DNA of 64,000 nt from Melitaea cinxia (GCF_905220565.1 NC_059412.1:13302125-13366124); one strand, 5' to 3'. Positions 21,735-33,174 are shown, counted from the first letter of the stretch. Notes: a model not told the origin generated them from the sequence alone. Numbers and translations: made by a program.

Positions 21735-22066
21735 AATCTATACATCTATACAAATAAATAAAATTGAAGTGTCTGTTTTTAATAATAAAAACCGCTTTTT
21801 ACTAAATGCATATGGATGTATACACAGTATATATACCAAAGTAACATTTTTTTACAATTTTTGTCCGTCTATCTGTCTGTTTGTTCCAGCTAATCTCTGA
21901 AACAGCTGGAACGATTTTCACAGAACCTTTGCTGGCAGATAGCTGGTGTAATAAGGAGTAACTTAGACCAATTTTATTTTAGATTTTTTTTTTATAATTC
22001 AGTGAACTAAAAAATAACTTTTTGTTAAATTCCACGCGGACGAAGTCGCAGGCACAGCTAGTACGA
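21735..22066 (+). repeat. Rep-H, near full length
   Basis: From 'ctatacatctatacaaataa' through 'gtctgtttgttccagctaat' to 'ccacgcggacgaagtcgcag' and 'acagctagt'. The end has a GC hairpin about 10 nt before CTAG|T, reminiscent of non-autonomous Helitrons. Other copies: 28.8, 44.3 and 53.2 kb. Confidence 0.6.
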
Positions 22067-22096
22067 TTAATATAATTTAAATCTACTACAACACAA

Positions 22097-22352
22097 CTAG
22101 CCTGTTGGTGCAATTTGTTGTGACCCTGATTTGTAATCCGCGGTTTGTGGGTTCGATTTCCTTCTCAGTCTGGGTGTAATTTTGTATTTATTTATTTATT
22201 TACTTATATATGCATGAATTATTCTTATGAAAATTTATAAACAAAAATATTTTTATCTGTAACAGTCCACAGCTACCTATGACACAAGCGTTAAGTTACT
22301 TACCTCTGGAACAAACGACTGTGTTTGTATGTTATAAGATGTTCATATTTAC
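22097..22352 (+). mobile_element. SINE-B, diverged full-length copy
   Basis: Head 'tagcctgttggtgcaatttg' with box B 'ggttcgatttc'; body 'acacaagcgttaagttactt'; the tail is degenerate. Confidence 0.82.
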
Positions 22353-22353
22353 T

Positions 22354-22431
22354 TAAATACATAGGTTTGTAGTTAATATTTAAAATGTCTAAATACATAG
22401 ATATATATTCGTAATTAATATTTAAAATGTC
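22354..22431. repeat. Tandem duplication, 36/42 bp units
   Basis: Both units begin 'taaatacatag' and end 'ttaatatttaaaatgtc'; the second has a 6-bp insertion. Confidence 0.8.
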
Positions 22432-22739
22432 AGTTATAACGATTGTGCAATAAAACGCTATAATACAGCAGTTAAACTTTAACTTATGCATACGAGTCAC
22501 GAAAGAATTTTAAAACACATACCGCGGTATTTTAATATTGCCTCGGTACGAAATAAGCTAAACCCACGCCCAGGTACACAATGACCTAGTTAAGTTCACG
22601 TAAAAAAAATCTTACTTAGGATGAAAGTAAATTTTGAAGCTATTATATAATTTAGTGCCTATATAAGGTTTAGGTTCGAGCGTGCGCTATATTTACGGTC
22701 GTGAAAGATAGATGCTATTTTTAGCAGATGTCAAAAAGG

Positions 22740-23000
22740 AGGAGATTCTTAAGTCGTCTGTATTTTTAAAGTAAATCTTCTCTATGCACGCTTTACTTAG
22801 GGAGTAAGCTGGTGAATGCGTGATACGTTACGAAAAGTTTGATGGGGCGAGGCAAACGGTTCAAGGAAGAGAGGTGCGAGCCACATTTTCTTTTTCTCTT
22901 TCTCTCATATTCAATTACGTTTTGTATATCTAAGACACAGTGCAGGCCTATTGTGCATAAATTTATTTCAGTCGTGTGTCGTTTTCACCATCGGTATTAT
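22740..23000 (+). repeat. Rep-K copy
   Basis: 'tatgcacgctttacttaggg', 'ggggcgaggcaaacgg' and 'tttcagtcgtgtgtcg' recur at 27.5 (inverted), 40.5 and 53.9 kb. Class unknown. Confidence 0.5.
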
Positions 23001-23079
23001 TTTGTTAAACACCGTTCAGTTATGATTATGTTTTAATTTGGATACATATTTTTGAGGAGTATAGTGGAGAACTCCAAGT

Positions 23080-23353
23080 AAAACTGAACTCATCTAATAT
23101 TAGAATACGGTTTGAGCTCGAATGACAGGCGATAAATATTTACAAGCTATTTTTATTATGATTATGGTAATCCTATTACGATTATAAAAAGACAAAGTAC
23201 TAAGCTATTGTTTTACGTAAACTTAAAAAAAAGTGGAGTATTTTTGTAATTTTAATACTATCGTCGTGGTATACAAATATTATAGCTGGTAAATATTTAT
23301 CGCTCTTCAATCCAGCTCAAACCGTATCCTAAGTTTGGATGAGCTCTGTTTTT
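23080..23353. mobile_element. MITE-P, 70-bp inverted termini
   Basis: 23080-23148 and 23284-23353 are inverted repeats sharing 'aatacggtttgagct' and 'gcgataaatatttac'. The spacer is 135 bp. It looks like a foldback/MITE element with no ORF. Confidence 0.7.
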
Positions 23354-23957
23354 ATCTTATTTATTTTTATGAGCCGTGTTGAAGGTTTTCAACTCGGGTC
23401 AGTTTCGTGCTTTTGTGTACACTGCAAACTTTATACGGAGGAAATAAATTCTCTCTACCATTACTTCATGCGAATTGAAATAGTTCAAATTTTCATTCTT
23501 TTTTAGCAATAAATTTAATGCAATTTTCTGTCTATTTTGAGTATATATTCGTTACATCATTGTGCATTTTAACAGACTTAAAAAAGAGGAGGCTCTCAAT
23601 TACACTGTATCTTATTATGTGTCATGTCATTACTTTTTGTTGGGTAAAACCGACTGATTTTGATAATTCTCTGAGACTACGAGGTCGGTTTTGCAATTAA
23701 ATCAAATTTTCAGTTCCACTAAAACTTGCACTAAATTGTAGCTTTATAAGTTATAGTTGCATTTTATCGCAACGAATTGTGGTGTAACGTTTCCCTTATC
23801 TAAAATATTATTATTTTGAAAAAAATATATATGAGTATTATATACGAGCATCATGGAAGTAGGTACATGTATAAATTGTAAATTCATGTTTTTATGTAGT
23901 CTGCTTTACCTTTCTATGAAACGATTAATTCTGAATTGAAATTATGACTTTTTTGCA
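23354..23957. other. Spacer with MITE-E scrap
   Basis: 23575-23640 ('aaaaaagaggaggctctcaa') is a MITE-E edge; the rest is unremarkable. Confidence 0.4.
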
Positions 23958-24223
23958 TTTTTTTTATGTACGGCTGTACGGCTCACCTGATGGTAAGCGA
24001 TTTCCGTAGCTTATAGACACCTGCAACATCAGAAGCATCGCATGCGCGTTGCTGACCCAATCCCCAATCCCCCCCAGAAGCTCTGGTCACCTTACTCACC
24101 AACAGGAACAACTGCTTGAAAACAGTATTATTTTGCTGTGATCTTCTGTAAAGTCGAGGTACTACCCCAGTCGGGCTGCTCCATATTTTGAGCAAGAAAT
24201 TCCTGCTGTACCCTACCTCAGTT
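23958..24223 (-). mobile_element. RepD, near full length
   Basis: Poly-T, 'acggctcacctgatggtaag', 'accccagtcgggctgctcca', ending 'ctaccctacctcagtt'. The minus-strand 70-codon frame inside is not a gene. Confidence 0.85.
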
Positions 24224-24605
24224 CCATCATTGTGCCCTCCCTATTGTGGTTTTTTATGTGTCTCTTTCTTTGTATGTGTGATTGTATCTGTGTGTGATCT
24301 TTTTTTATACAGTACAAATAGCTATTGCATGTATGGTGTAAATACAATATTTATTGTAAAAATAAAGCTATTTTTATTGTATAGTTAAAGGTGTGATATC
24401 ATATTGTGTCAGCAGTATCAAAATGTTGTTTAGTGAGTTAATTTATAATCAACAAAATAAATATACATATTAAAAAACTGTTATTATTTAAAATATATTC
24501 TGATCTTTAATGATAAAAATCCTGATAGACAAACAAAATTTAATAGAATTAAACAATTTCTTCTCTTAACAAAAATGGCTTTATTCTGAATAATAGTAAA
24601 TAAAA
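24224..24605. other. Spacer
   Basis: T-rich with TGTG-rich patches near 24265-24300; no gene. Confidence 0.4.
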
Positions 24606-25149
24606 TAATTGTGTTTGCTCGCAAACGAAAAAAAAACCGACTTCAATTACATCGACGAGTGATATAACGTAGATCGACGAAAAAATAGTCAAGTAACTGC
24701 GCGTTATCAAAGATTACTCAAAAAGTAGTTATCAGATCTCAATAAAATTGACTACATGACAAACATCAGCTTTCGATTAAATTAAAAATTATTAAAATCG
24801 GTACACCAGATCCTGGTTTCCTTATCATGGTACTAAACTTGAGATATTTTCTATCCAACAAAAAAAGAATTATCAAAATCGGTACATCCAGTAGAAAGTT
24901 ATTCGGTATAATACAACGTAGGTCGACGAAAAAAGCGTCAAGTAAAAACGCATTATTAGATATAGCTCGAAAAGTAGTTGTTAGATCTCAAATAAATTTA
25001 AATGGGACCAATTGGCACACACCACCTTTCGATTAAAGGAAAATTTGTCGAAATCGCTCCATCCAGTCAAAAGTTCTGATGTAACATACATAAAAAAAAA
25101 AAAAATACAGTCGAATTGAGAACCTCCTCCTTTTTTGGAAGTCGGTTAA
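24606..25149 (+). mobile_element. MITE-E, longest copy with internal duplication
   Basis: Left terminus 'aattgtgtttgctcgcaaac' then 'aaccgacttcaatt'; right terminus 'cttttttggaagtcggttaa'. The ends are inverted versions of aaccgacttcaa. The block around 'acaacgtaggtcgacgaaaa' and 'cagatctcaa' occurs twice. No transposase, so non-autonomous. Confidence 0.72.
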
Positions 25150-25407
25150 TAAGTAACTTAAAGGTAAGTTTATGTATTTAATATATAAAAACTTCATGTC
25201 ACATTCAACCAATCAATCAATTATCATCAATTTTTTTTGTGTATAGGTATTTGATAGGTCTGAGAATGGGTGTCGTAGGTTATTTTTTATAACCCTAGGT
25301 AATAATGGTGTTCGTATCCATATGGTAGAACAACGTAGGTTAACTAGTAATTGTATTAAATTTCATTTCACTCAAAAGTTACCGTTATACATATTTGTCT
25401 TATAATC

Positions 25408-25501
25408 ACATGAGTTCACGCCATTTTTGGCGTCAACTTGTGGAGGCCTATGTCGAGCAGTGGACTGCGATAGGCTGATGTGTGTGTGTGTATACATCAT
25501 A
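25408..25501 (+). mobile_element. SINE-C 3' fragment
   Basis: 'acatgagttcacgccatttt' to 'gataggctgatg', followed by a (TG)n tail instead of ATG. Confidence 0.8.
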
Positions 25502-25884
25502 TCATATTAACTTTCAAAAAGCAAAATATCATTAATAGGAGAAGCCTTAAATTTCGAAAAACGAAATTCAATTTACAGAATTTGCCTTTCTAAGAATTTT
25601 TAATACGTGGCTCTGTAAAGACGTTATTAAAATATTTTTTAACCTTTTAGTATCCACTCTATTACAGCAGATACATTTTCCGCTGAGTCTCAAACACGTT
25701 TTCAGACTCAAGTGACCGTGGCTTAAAGCCACATTGAGTTGGTATGACGGGTTTTACGTATTTTTTTCCTTAATACGCACGATACGGTATAAACGCGACG
25801 TTTTTAAATATAGGTAATTTATACATATAATAAAATGGTAGGAAAGTCAAAACCGTACATTGAATATTTTTCTTAAAGAATACT

Positions 25885-26264
25885 TGGGGTGTGATCTACA
25901 ATCGATACCGAAGCCAAAAATATAGTTTTTAAAATTTTTGTCTGTTTGTCTGTATGTATGTCCGGGATAAACTCAAAAAGTACAGCTTAGATTTACTTCA
26001 AATTTGGCACGAATATAATTAAGAAGTCGGGTCAACATATAGGTTAAATATTATCACGCTATCACCTACGAGGAACGAGTAGTAAACCTTTATTTCTTCA
26101 ACGCATTCTGTAACAACGTGTAATCTAACGACAAATATTTGAATGTTGTTGTTATTGTGTTAATAACCATGCTATAAGCTAGCTTCACGCTATAAATAAA
26201 GACATTCTGTAGTATATTTAGTATCAGCATTGCACCCGTGCGAAGCCGGGGCGGGTCGCTAGTT
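25885..26264 (+). repeat. Rep-G, possible Helitron-like repeat
   Basis: Begins near 'cttggggtgtgatctacaat' and ends 'gtgcgaagccggggcgggtc' and 'gctagt'. The identical terminus recurs at 32178-32222 and inverted at 62286-62330. cccg/cggg pairing precedes CTAG|T. Confidence 0.55.
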
Positions 26265-26358
26265 TTTGAATATAATTGTATTTTTTATTTAAATTATTTT
26301 AAAAGTATTTATTTCTCAGTTAAGCATACTTACACTATGCATATAAAACGTAATGTAG

Positions 26359-26361
<3 letters not shown>

Positions 26362-26395
<34 letters not shown>
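26362..26395. repeat. (TA)n microsatellite
   Basis: About 17 units directly upstream of a RepD start. Confidence 0.9.
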
Positions 26396-26398
<3 letters not shown>

Positions 26399-26401
<3 letters not shown>

Positions 26402-26655
26402 TGAGGTAGGGTACAGTTGGGAAATATTTTGATCAAAATCTGGAGCAGCCCAACTGGGATATTATCTCGACCTTACAGGTCAGCTAAATAATACTGCTAT
26501 CAAAGAGTGTTGTATTCCTGTGGTACCATAGTTCGGGGTGGGAGATTAGGGTTAGGTTCACCAACACACTTGCGATGTTTCTGGTGTTGCAGGCGTCTAT
26601 AAGCTACGGTAATCGCTTACCATCAGGTGAGCCGTACGCTTGTTTGCCGACCGTC
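26399..26655 (+). mobile_element. RepD, full length without poly-A
   Basis: 'aactgaggtagggtacag' to 'gtacgcttgtttgccgacc', inner part somewhat diverged. Confidence 0.82.
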
Positions 26656-26805
26656 AATTATAAGTTGTTCATAGCACTTAGGGATTCGTAAATTAAAAGT
26701 TATTTATAATCGTAAATAATACAAAGATATATAACGTTTTAAAATTTGTAATAGGATAGTAAGCCAGTGATATTAGAAACAATAATTATAATATTCACTA
26801 ATTCC

Positions 26806-26985
26806 ATAAAGCTGAAACGTTTATTTGTTTCTTTAATTAAACGCGCTAATCTCTGAAACGTAATGGTTCGAATTGAAAAGTATTTTTATAATGGACAATC
26901 TGTTTACCGAGAAAGGCCATACATAGGCTATTTTTCCCCTCAAATCAATGGGGGTGAGACTGCAAGGCATAGTTAATTATTATTA
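26806..26985 (+). repeat. Rep-J copy
   Basis: 'cataaagctgaaacgttta', 'aaacgcgctaatctctgaaa', ending near 'gcaaggcatagtt'. Confidence 0.5.
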
Positions 26986-27279
26986 TATTTCTGCTCATTA
27001 ATAATAATAATAGATAATTGCATACATAATTATAACTAGAGAAATACAAAGCAGGCCTTGGTAACACAAAAGCGCGCAAATAGCTGTCTTATCACTAAGT
27101 AACGATCTCCCAACGACCCTAGTGAAAGAAGCTTGTTAACTAAACAGGTCGGGGAGTTATAAATTCATTAAAAATGCATTCCTTAGATAGGTACATATAC
27201 CCGTTCGTTATATAAGTACGAGAATTAAAATTCGTTAGTAAAATATGCAATAGGTTCTAATCTATACTAATGTTATAAT

Positions 27280-27476
27280 GTGGAAAGATTTGATTGTTTG
27301 TTTGTTTGCATTGACTAGGCTCCGAAACTATTGAACCGATATGAAATTTTTCTTTCATTGTTGGGAAGCTACACTATCCACGGGTGACAAAGGCTAAATT
27401 ATATTTAAAAAAAAATAAGAAAAAAATATTTAGAATTTTTTTAAATACCTGTGCGAAGCTGGGGTGGGGTGTTAGT
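27280..27476 (+). repeat. Rep-J/G chimera-like repeat
   Basis: 'ttgtttgtttgtttgcattg' and 'ctccgaaactattgaaccga' lead to the G-type end 'gtgcgaagctggggtggggt'. Confidence 0.45.
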
Positions 27477-27482
27477 ATTACA

Positions 27483-27655
27483 TAAAGAGCCGTTAAACTC
27501 AAAGATGTGTGTGTGAGAAAAAAAACGAGTGTGCTTTAGACCACGCGACTGAAGTGAAACCTCTGCACAATAGGCCTGTACTGTGTCATAGATATACGAA
27601 GCGTAAGTGGCTATGAGAGAAAGAGAGAAAGGGTTCATTACTCCTTTTATTCAAT
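27483..27655 (-). repeat. Rep-K copy
   Basis: 'ccacgcgactgaagtgaaac' and 'cacaataggcctgtactgtg' are the complement of 22930-22980. Confidence 0.5.
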
Positions 27656-27776
27656 ATAATATTCAAAATATATTAAAAATACTCAGGAAGCCTTACCTGT
27701 ATTCTTTGTCTGAAAATATCAAAAGCGACTAAACAGCTGAGTCGGTTCTGGAAAATTTTTGTTGTTTTTAAATATA

Positions 27777-27868
27777 CGACTAGATCGGCAAACAAACGTA
27801 CGGCTCATCTGATAATGAGCGATTACTGTAGCTTATAGACGCCTGCAACACTAGAAGCAACGCAAGCA
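27777..27868 (-). mobile_element. RepD 3' fragment
   Basis: 'ctagatcggcaaacaaacgt' to 'acactagaagcaacgcaagc'; a SINE-A piece is joined soon after. Confidence 0.75.
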
Positions 27869-27885
27869 ACAACCCAATTCACAAA

Positions 27886-28020
27886 GTGTTTGTGCAGTCC
27901 TTGTGGGTCTCCCCACCGTGCCTCAGAGAGCACGTTAAGCTTCGGTCCTGGTTGTTATCGTGTACACCTGATAGCGATCGTTACTCATAGTAGGGAATAT
28001 ATCCGTCAACTCGCATTGGA
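27886..28020 (+). mobile_element. SINE-A middle fragment
   Basis: 'tccccaccgtgcctcagaga' to 'gtcaactcgcattggagc'; both head and tail are absent. Confidence 0.8.
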
Positions 28021-28189
28021 GCTTACCATCGCGTGGTATCGTTTGTCGTTTGTAATCGCATAAAAAATTGGAATTGATAGTATTTAACACGAAATAAAAG
28101 TCACACTGTGAGGTACTTTAGTTGAATTTGGCGATTAAAAATTATTGGAAATTGTGCGCAGTAGACGAAAGCAGATTATCTCATAAAAT

Positions 28190-28320
28190 AAGACAGTGAA
28201 ACTAAAAAAGTGTGTGTGCAATTCACCCTCGGCAGAAGTGAAACTTCTGAAAGAATGCCGAGAATATTAAATACTGTGAATATAAAATATATTCTATCTC
28301 ATTCTCTCGCCAACTTAAAT
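28190..28320 (-). repeat. Rep-K-like fragment
   Basis: 'aagtgtgtgtgcaattcacc' and 'gcagaagtgaaacttctg' weakly match Rep-K. Confidence 0.35.
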
Positions 28321-28842
28321 TAAATTTATGCACTTGTTTCTTTATCGTGACACCTTTTCGTTTAACCGAGTTTCAAATCACAAAGATTTTTAAGAAGTTT
28401 CACATAAAAAATAAAGTTAGAAATTGTATTTATATGCGGAATAATATAACGAATACCAACTACCTAGACCCGACATTATATGTATTTATAATATTTTTAC
28501 CGCAGCGTTTCATCTAATGTGCGTACACATTTATCAAGAAAGGAACTTCGTGATCTACAACAGCCACGGCTGCGTACTTAATTTCTTTTTAAAATCGTAT
28601 ATCTCGCTAAACGATCATTCCTAATACCTCGTTTCAATATTTTAAGAATATTTCTTCTAGATATTACGGGAGATTTATTAGATTTAATATACAAGATTGA
28701 TTCAGGTTGGAAATGAGAATTGTGATATCTCTCTTAGTAACGCATTTTTCGTTTTGTATTTGCGTTGTTTTTTACAATGGTATGTATGATCGATTGTATT
28801 TTTTGCTAATGTGCTAATATTAATTATATGCAAAAGTTCACC
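28321..28842. other. Spacer
   Basis: Unique-looking A+T-rich sequence with GC patches; no ORF above 60 codons. Confidence 0.4.
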
Positions 28843-29115
28843 TATCTATACAAATAAATAAAATTGGAGTGTCTGTTTGTAATATTAAAATAACCGCTTT
28901 TTACTAAATGCATGGATGTATACACGGTACATATACCAAAAAAACATTTTTTACAATTTTTGTCTGTGTGGTTTGTTTCACCTCATCTCTGAAACGACTG
29001 GATCGATTTTGACGGGACTTTCACTGCTAGGTAGTTTGTGTACTAAGGTGTAACTTAGGTTAGTTTTATTTTAGAAGTATTTTTATTTTGAAACGTTGCG
29101 AGCCGAACAATTTTT
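28843..29115 (+). repeat. Rep-H, cut by RepD
   Basis: Starts 'ctatctatacaaataaataa'; follows the family to 'ccgaacaatttttata', where a RepD begins. The expected CTAGT end is missing on the far side. Confidence 0.6.
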
Positions 29116-29124
29116 ATATATTTT

Positions 29125-29395
29125 TTTATATACTAGGTAGTCAAACAAGCGTACGGCTCACCTGATAGTAAGCGATTACCGTAACCTATAGACGCCTGCA
29201 ACGCCAGAAGCTTCGCAAACGCGTTGCCGATCCTATCCCCAATTACTCCCATGAGATCTGGTCACCTTACTCACCAACAGGTACACAACACTGCTTGAAA
29301 GCAGTATTATTTAGCTGTGATCTTCTGTAAGGTCGAGCTACTACCCCAGTCGGACTGCTCCATATTTTGAGCAGGATATTTTCTGCTATAGACTA
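29125..29395 (-). mobile_element. RepD, full length
   Basis: 'tactaggtagtcaaacaagc' to 'gagcaggatattttctgcta'. Confidence 0.85.
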
Positions 29396-29570
29396 TAGCT
29401 AATTGGCAGAGTTTGCAGCTCTGATTTCTGCTCCGCGGGTTGTAAGTTCGATTTGCGCCTCATCCTGGGTGTAATATATATATTTATTCATACGTATATT
29501 TATCAAAAAAGTGTCTTGCTATGTCAGTCGGTTTGTTGCTTTGTTGGCTATACTGCAAGCATAAAAACAT
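29396..29570 (+). mobile_element. SINE-B, diverged
   Basis: Head 'tagctaattggcagagtttg' with weak box B 'agttcgatttg'. The body is shortened and no clean TTTA tail remains. Confidence 0.7.
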
Positions 29571-30019
29571 TAAGGTTTAAGGCATTGCAATGTTGACGTT
29601 GTAATTTGAACAAATCGTGTTAACGTCGATATTTGATTTTCTCTTTTAATATTTTAAATTGAAGTATATAAACGAAATGCTTTTCGCAAGGCGAATATCG
29701 ATTAATGCTTGACAAAGTGAATGTCAATAGGCATCAAGTTTGGGAAAATTCACGAAACGAACAAGTATTTATATACCCGACTTTCGTATTGTATATAACG
29801 GTGTTTGATGGAAAAAAACTATTCATTTTTTATTTCAGAGCTTTAACTTTTTAACCGTACTACCGGATATATCGGTCCGGAATATTCCAAATAGAATTAT
29901 ACCGGATTGGTTTATAATGATTTCCGATCGGATTCAATATTGATGTTAAAATTGAAGAATTTACTTCTCTATTCAAATGTTATCATTTCTGGAGGTACAG
30001 GTCGTTACAATTTGTATAA
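29571..30019. other. Spacer
   Basis: GC-mixed unique sequence without open frames of note. Confidence 0.4.
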
Positions 30020-30328
30020 TGCTGGGCATAGGCTTCTTTTCCCATGTGGGATATGGATCAGAGCTTAATCCACCACGCTGCTCCAATGCGGGTTGGCGGG
30101 TATATTCCCTACTGTGAGTAACGATCAGGTGTACATGATAAGAACCGGGATCGACGGCTTAACGTGTTCTCCGAGGCACGGTGGGGAGACCCACAAGAAC
30201 TGCACAAACACCCACATGATCGACAAATATCTGTATGGCCGATACAAAAATTTGTCACGTGCGGGGTTCGAAACCGTAAACGCCAGCGCAACAGCCACAA
30301 CCCAGTGCTGTGACAGTTGCGCCAACAA
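30020..30328 (-). mobile_element. SINE-A, first head type
   Basis: Tail piece 'gctgggcataggcttctttt', body 'gtgagtaacgatcagg', head complement 'gttgcgccaaca'. The open frames on both strands here are SINE sequence, not genes. Confidence 0.87.
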
Positions 30329-30493
30329 GTACAGATCGGATTTATTAATTTTTTTTATTAGACATAGATTGCTTATCAACGGGTGAGATTAAATGTGTGA
30401 ACGTAAAAATGGCAGATTTAAGGTATGAATAATTAATAAATAAATGAATAATAATATAAATAATAATAATAATAAGGTTTTATTAAAGAAAGC

Positions 30494-30813
30494 GGCTACG
30501 GTACTAAAGAATTTAGCCACCCCCTCTCTTCCCGTGGGTGTCGTAAGAGGCGACTAAGGGATAACACAGTTCCACTACCACATTGGAACTTAAAAAGCCG
30601 ACCGGTGGCGGGATAACCATCCAACTGCTAGCTTTGAAATACACAGGCCGAAGACGGGCAGCAGCGTCTTCGGTGCGACAAAGCCAGCACTGCGGTCACC
30701 AACCCGCCTGCCCAGCGTGGTGACTATGGGCAAAACACACGAGTTCACGTTATTTTTGGCGTAAACTTGTGGAGGCCTATATCCAGCAGTGGATTGTATA
30801 GGCTGTAATGATG
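30494..30813 (+). mobile_element. SINE-C, full length, 9-bp target duplication
   Basis: From 'ggctacggtactaaagaatt' to 'ggctgtaatgatg', flanked by aaagaaagc at 30485-30493 and 30814-30822. Contains all blocks: 'cccgtgggtgtcgtaagagg', 'gaagacgggcagcagcgtct' and the shared 3' tail. Confidence 0.95.
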
Positions 30814-30822
30814 AAAGAAAGC

Positions 30823-31621
30823 ATCTTTAACAAGTGGTATTAATTAAAAATTTCACTTATGCTAAGGATCGAATTTTATAAGAAAAAATTTGAGTTAAGA
30901 GTGAAAATAATCTGTGGATTATTAGTATAATCTGTGGATGATGGATGTCTTAAGGGTAATCAGCCAACCTCCCCCATACAATACACAATTTTGGCATAAA
31001 TTCTTATATTGAGGGGTAGACATTTTAAATGAATGGATCAAAGAAGGATGAATGAATGAGTGACTAAACCAATGAATGAATTAATTAAACAACTAATAAA
31101 GTATTAATTGATTAATGGAATCTAAAGCTGAATGGATTTGAAAGAATAAACAAATCGATCATCGTAGATTGAACAAACGAGTAACATTGTAATCTGTCCG
31201 ATTGAACGAATTATTCAGGAAAGTTGTTATAATCCAAATAAATAATAATTATTTTTGACACATAAAGCTTTTTACTTGGTTCAGTAGTTATTATATTAGC
31301 GATAAACGTCTGTGGGTCACTGTATTTTATGCAAGATATCACCATCATTCTTTTTAGATATATAAAAAATCTTTAGACACCTCCTTATATAAAGTATATA
31401 TTGATGACATGTAACAGGCAATAATTTTTGTCTCCAAGTAAAAAAAAAATATAGTTTTATTACAATACATTGATGTAATAGTAATAGTTGAATGTTCTCT
31501 TTATCTTTACATAGTATAAAACAAAGTCGCTTCCCGCTGTCTGTACGCTTAGGTCTTTAAAACTACGTTACGTTGATGTTGATGCGGTTTACTTTGGTAA
31601 GTAAGAGTGATTCCAGAGGAC
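30823..31621. other. Spacer
   Basis: Degenerate (GAAT)-like repeats at 31030-31100; otherwise nothing recognised. Confidence 0.4.
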
Positions 31622-31634
31622 GGTTTATACATAT

Positions 31635-31934
31635 CATCATTATCATTACAGCCTATACAATCCACTGCTAGACATAGGCCTCCATAAGTTTACGCCAAAA
31701 ATAACGTGAACTCATGTGTTTTGCTCATAGTCACCACGCTGGGCAGGCGAGTTGGTGACCGCAGTACTGGCTTTGTCGCACCGAAGACGCTGCTGCCCAT
31801 CTTCGCCCTGTGTATTTCAAAGCCAGCAGTTAGATGGTTATCCCGCCACCGGTCGGCTTTTTAAGTTCCAAGGTGGTAGCGGAACTGTGTTATCCCTTAG
31901 TCGCCTCTTACGACTATTATATTACGACTGTTAT
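31635..31934 (-). mobile_element. SINE-C, 13-bp target duplication
   Basis: ggtttatacatat stands at 31622-31634 and 31935-31947, exactly bounding the copy. The tail is 'catcattatcatt' (plus strand). The 5' end carries about 22 bp not seen in other copies. Confidence 0.93.
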
Positions 31935-31984
31935 GGTTTATACATATAGTACATGCATAATATAGAAGAGGTGAGGAGATATAT

Positions 31985-32070
31985 GCTGTGTGGCTACGGC
32001 ACTAAAGAATTTAGCCACCCCCTCTCTTCCCGTGGGTGTCGGTGTCTGTATAGGCTGTAATGAATGAATG
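31985..32070 (+). mobile_element. SINE-C deletion derivative
   Basis: The first ~60 bp ('gctgtgtggctacggcacta') join at 'gtgtcgg' to the last ~25 bp ('gtataggctgtaatgaatg'). It stands head-to-head with the copy at 31635-31934. Confidence 0.85.
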
Positions 32071-32177
32071 AAAAAATATAGAAGAGGAACACGGATAGTT
32101 TTAGAGGTTTCTTATGTGGTGTCGTAAATACACACATTATTTTGCACTTACATTACAAATATTTATTTTATATTTAC

Positions 32178-32222
32178 TCAGTATCAGCATTGCACCTTTA
32201 CGAAGCCGGGGCGGGTCGCTAG
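32178..32222 (+). repeat. Rep-G terminus
   Basis: 'cagtatcagcattgcacctt' and 'gaagccggggcgggtcgcta', ending CTAG|T. Confidence 0.6.
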
Positions 32223-32734
32223 TTATGATATAAAGTAAAAATCGCTGTTAAGCAAATTAATGTGCAACTATTTTCCAGACACTTGAAAATATTTCAAACT
32301 CATCGCCGTAGTTCAAGGTGTAATCTTTTCGAGATTCTCTAGACGAAACTCTTAAGACGTCTCAAGTACTTATAATTATTCACCCTCACACAATATGCAG
32401 TTAAGTTGAGACTTAATGTCTACTAAAACTTTCGTTGTTGGTAGTTAATGAGGTTAATGTACTTATATTAAGGACGACCATCTTAAAGTTTTAAGTATTT
32501 TTATCCTATTAATTTTATTTTATTTAAGAAAGAAACAGTACAATAATACAGTAAATTAATAAATTCATACAGCCAAAACACAAACCAACAAAGTTTCAAA
32601 CTGTAAATAATTCATAAATGACCAACAAGAACACATTAACAAGAAATAAGAACAAATTAACAAGAAATAATCATTAAATCATATAACTTGTAATGCATTT
32701 TTTTATTGCTTATATAATAAAAAAAAATTACACG
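32223..32734. other. Spacer
   Basis: A/C-rich near 32560-32680 with repeated 'aacaagaa'; no gene. Confidence 0.4.
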
Positions 32735-32960
32735 ACTTGGTCGGCAAACAGCTCACCTGATGGGTAAATGATTACCGCAGTTTATAGACGTCTGCGAAAT
32801 CAGAAGCATCGCAAGCGCGTTGACCCTACCCTCAATTTCCCTAGGAGTCTGGTCACCTTACTCACCATAGGAACACAACAGTGCTTAAAAACAGTGTTAT
32901 TTAGATATGCTCTTCTGTAAAGTCGAGATACTTCCCCTCTCAGGCTGCTCCAGATCTTGA
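32735..32960 (-). mobile_element. RepD, slightly truncated
   Basis: 'cttggtcggcaaacagctca' to 'caggctgctccagatcttga'. Its family 5' end abuts a LINE remnant. Confidence 0.82.
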
Positions 32961-32961
32961 G

Positions 32962-33174
32962 TTCCACCACCGAACCGCAAGACATCGCACGAGTCTGCAC
33001 CGCTACGTGGTTGAAATACCACGATCTCGCAAGCGTTTTTCTTCCTCTTTCTTAATACACACCGCAAAAATTTGGAATGCATTTCCGGCTTCTGTTTTTC
33101 TAAATAATTATAACGTGGGTATCTTCAAATCAAGAGTTAATAGGCATTTTCTAGACAAGCGCGTACTATCTTAG
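32962..33174 (+). pseudogene. C-terminal remnant of a non-LTR retrotransposon (same family as right edge)
   Basis: The frame reads 'HHRTARHRTSLHRYVVEIPR', then 'RKRFSSSFLIHTAKIWNAFP', then 'GIFKSRVNRHFLDKR' and a stop at 33172-33174. Wording such as 'R....F..SFL.RTAK.WN.LP..VFP' is usual at the C-terminus of jockey/CR1-group ORF2 proteins. No stop interrupts these 70 codons. The RT core is missing. The 3' UTR 'cagatgagatcgcagtcaag' to about 33240 matches the element at 63706-64000. Confidence 0.75.

Noticed and set aside
22354..22431. CRISPR-like spacing of repeats
   Set aside because: Only two adjacent units; a simple tandem duplication in a eukaryotic genome.
30093..30386. 97-codon frame
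   Set aside because: Covers SINE-A (minus orientation); no conserved protein.
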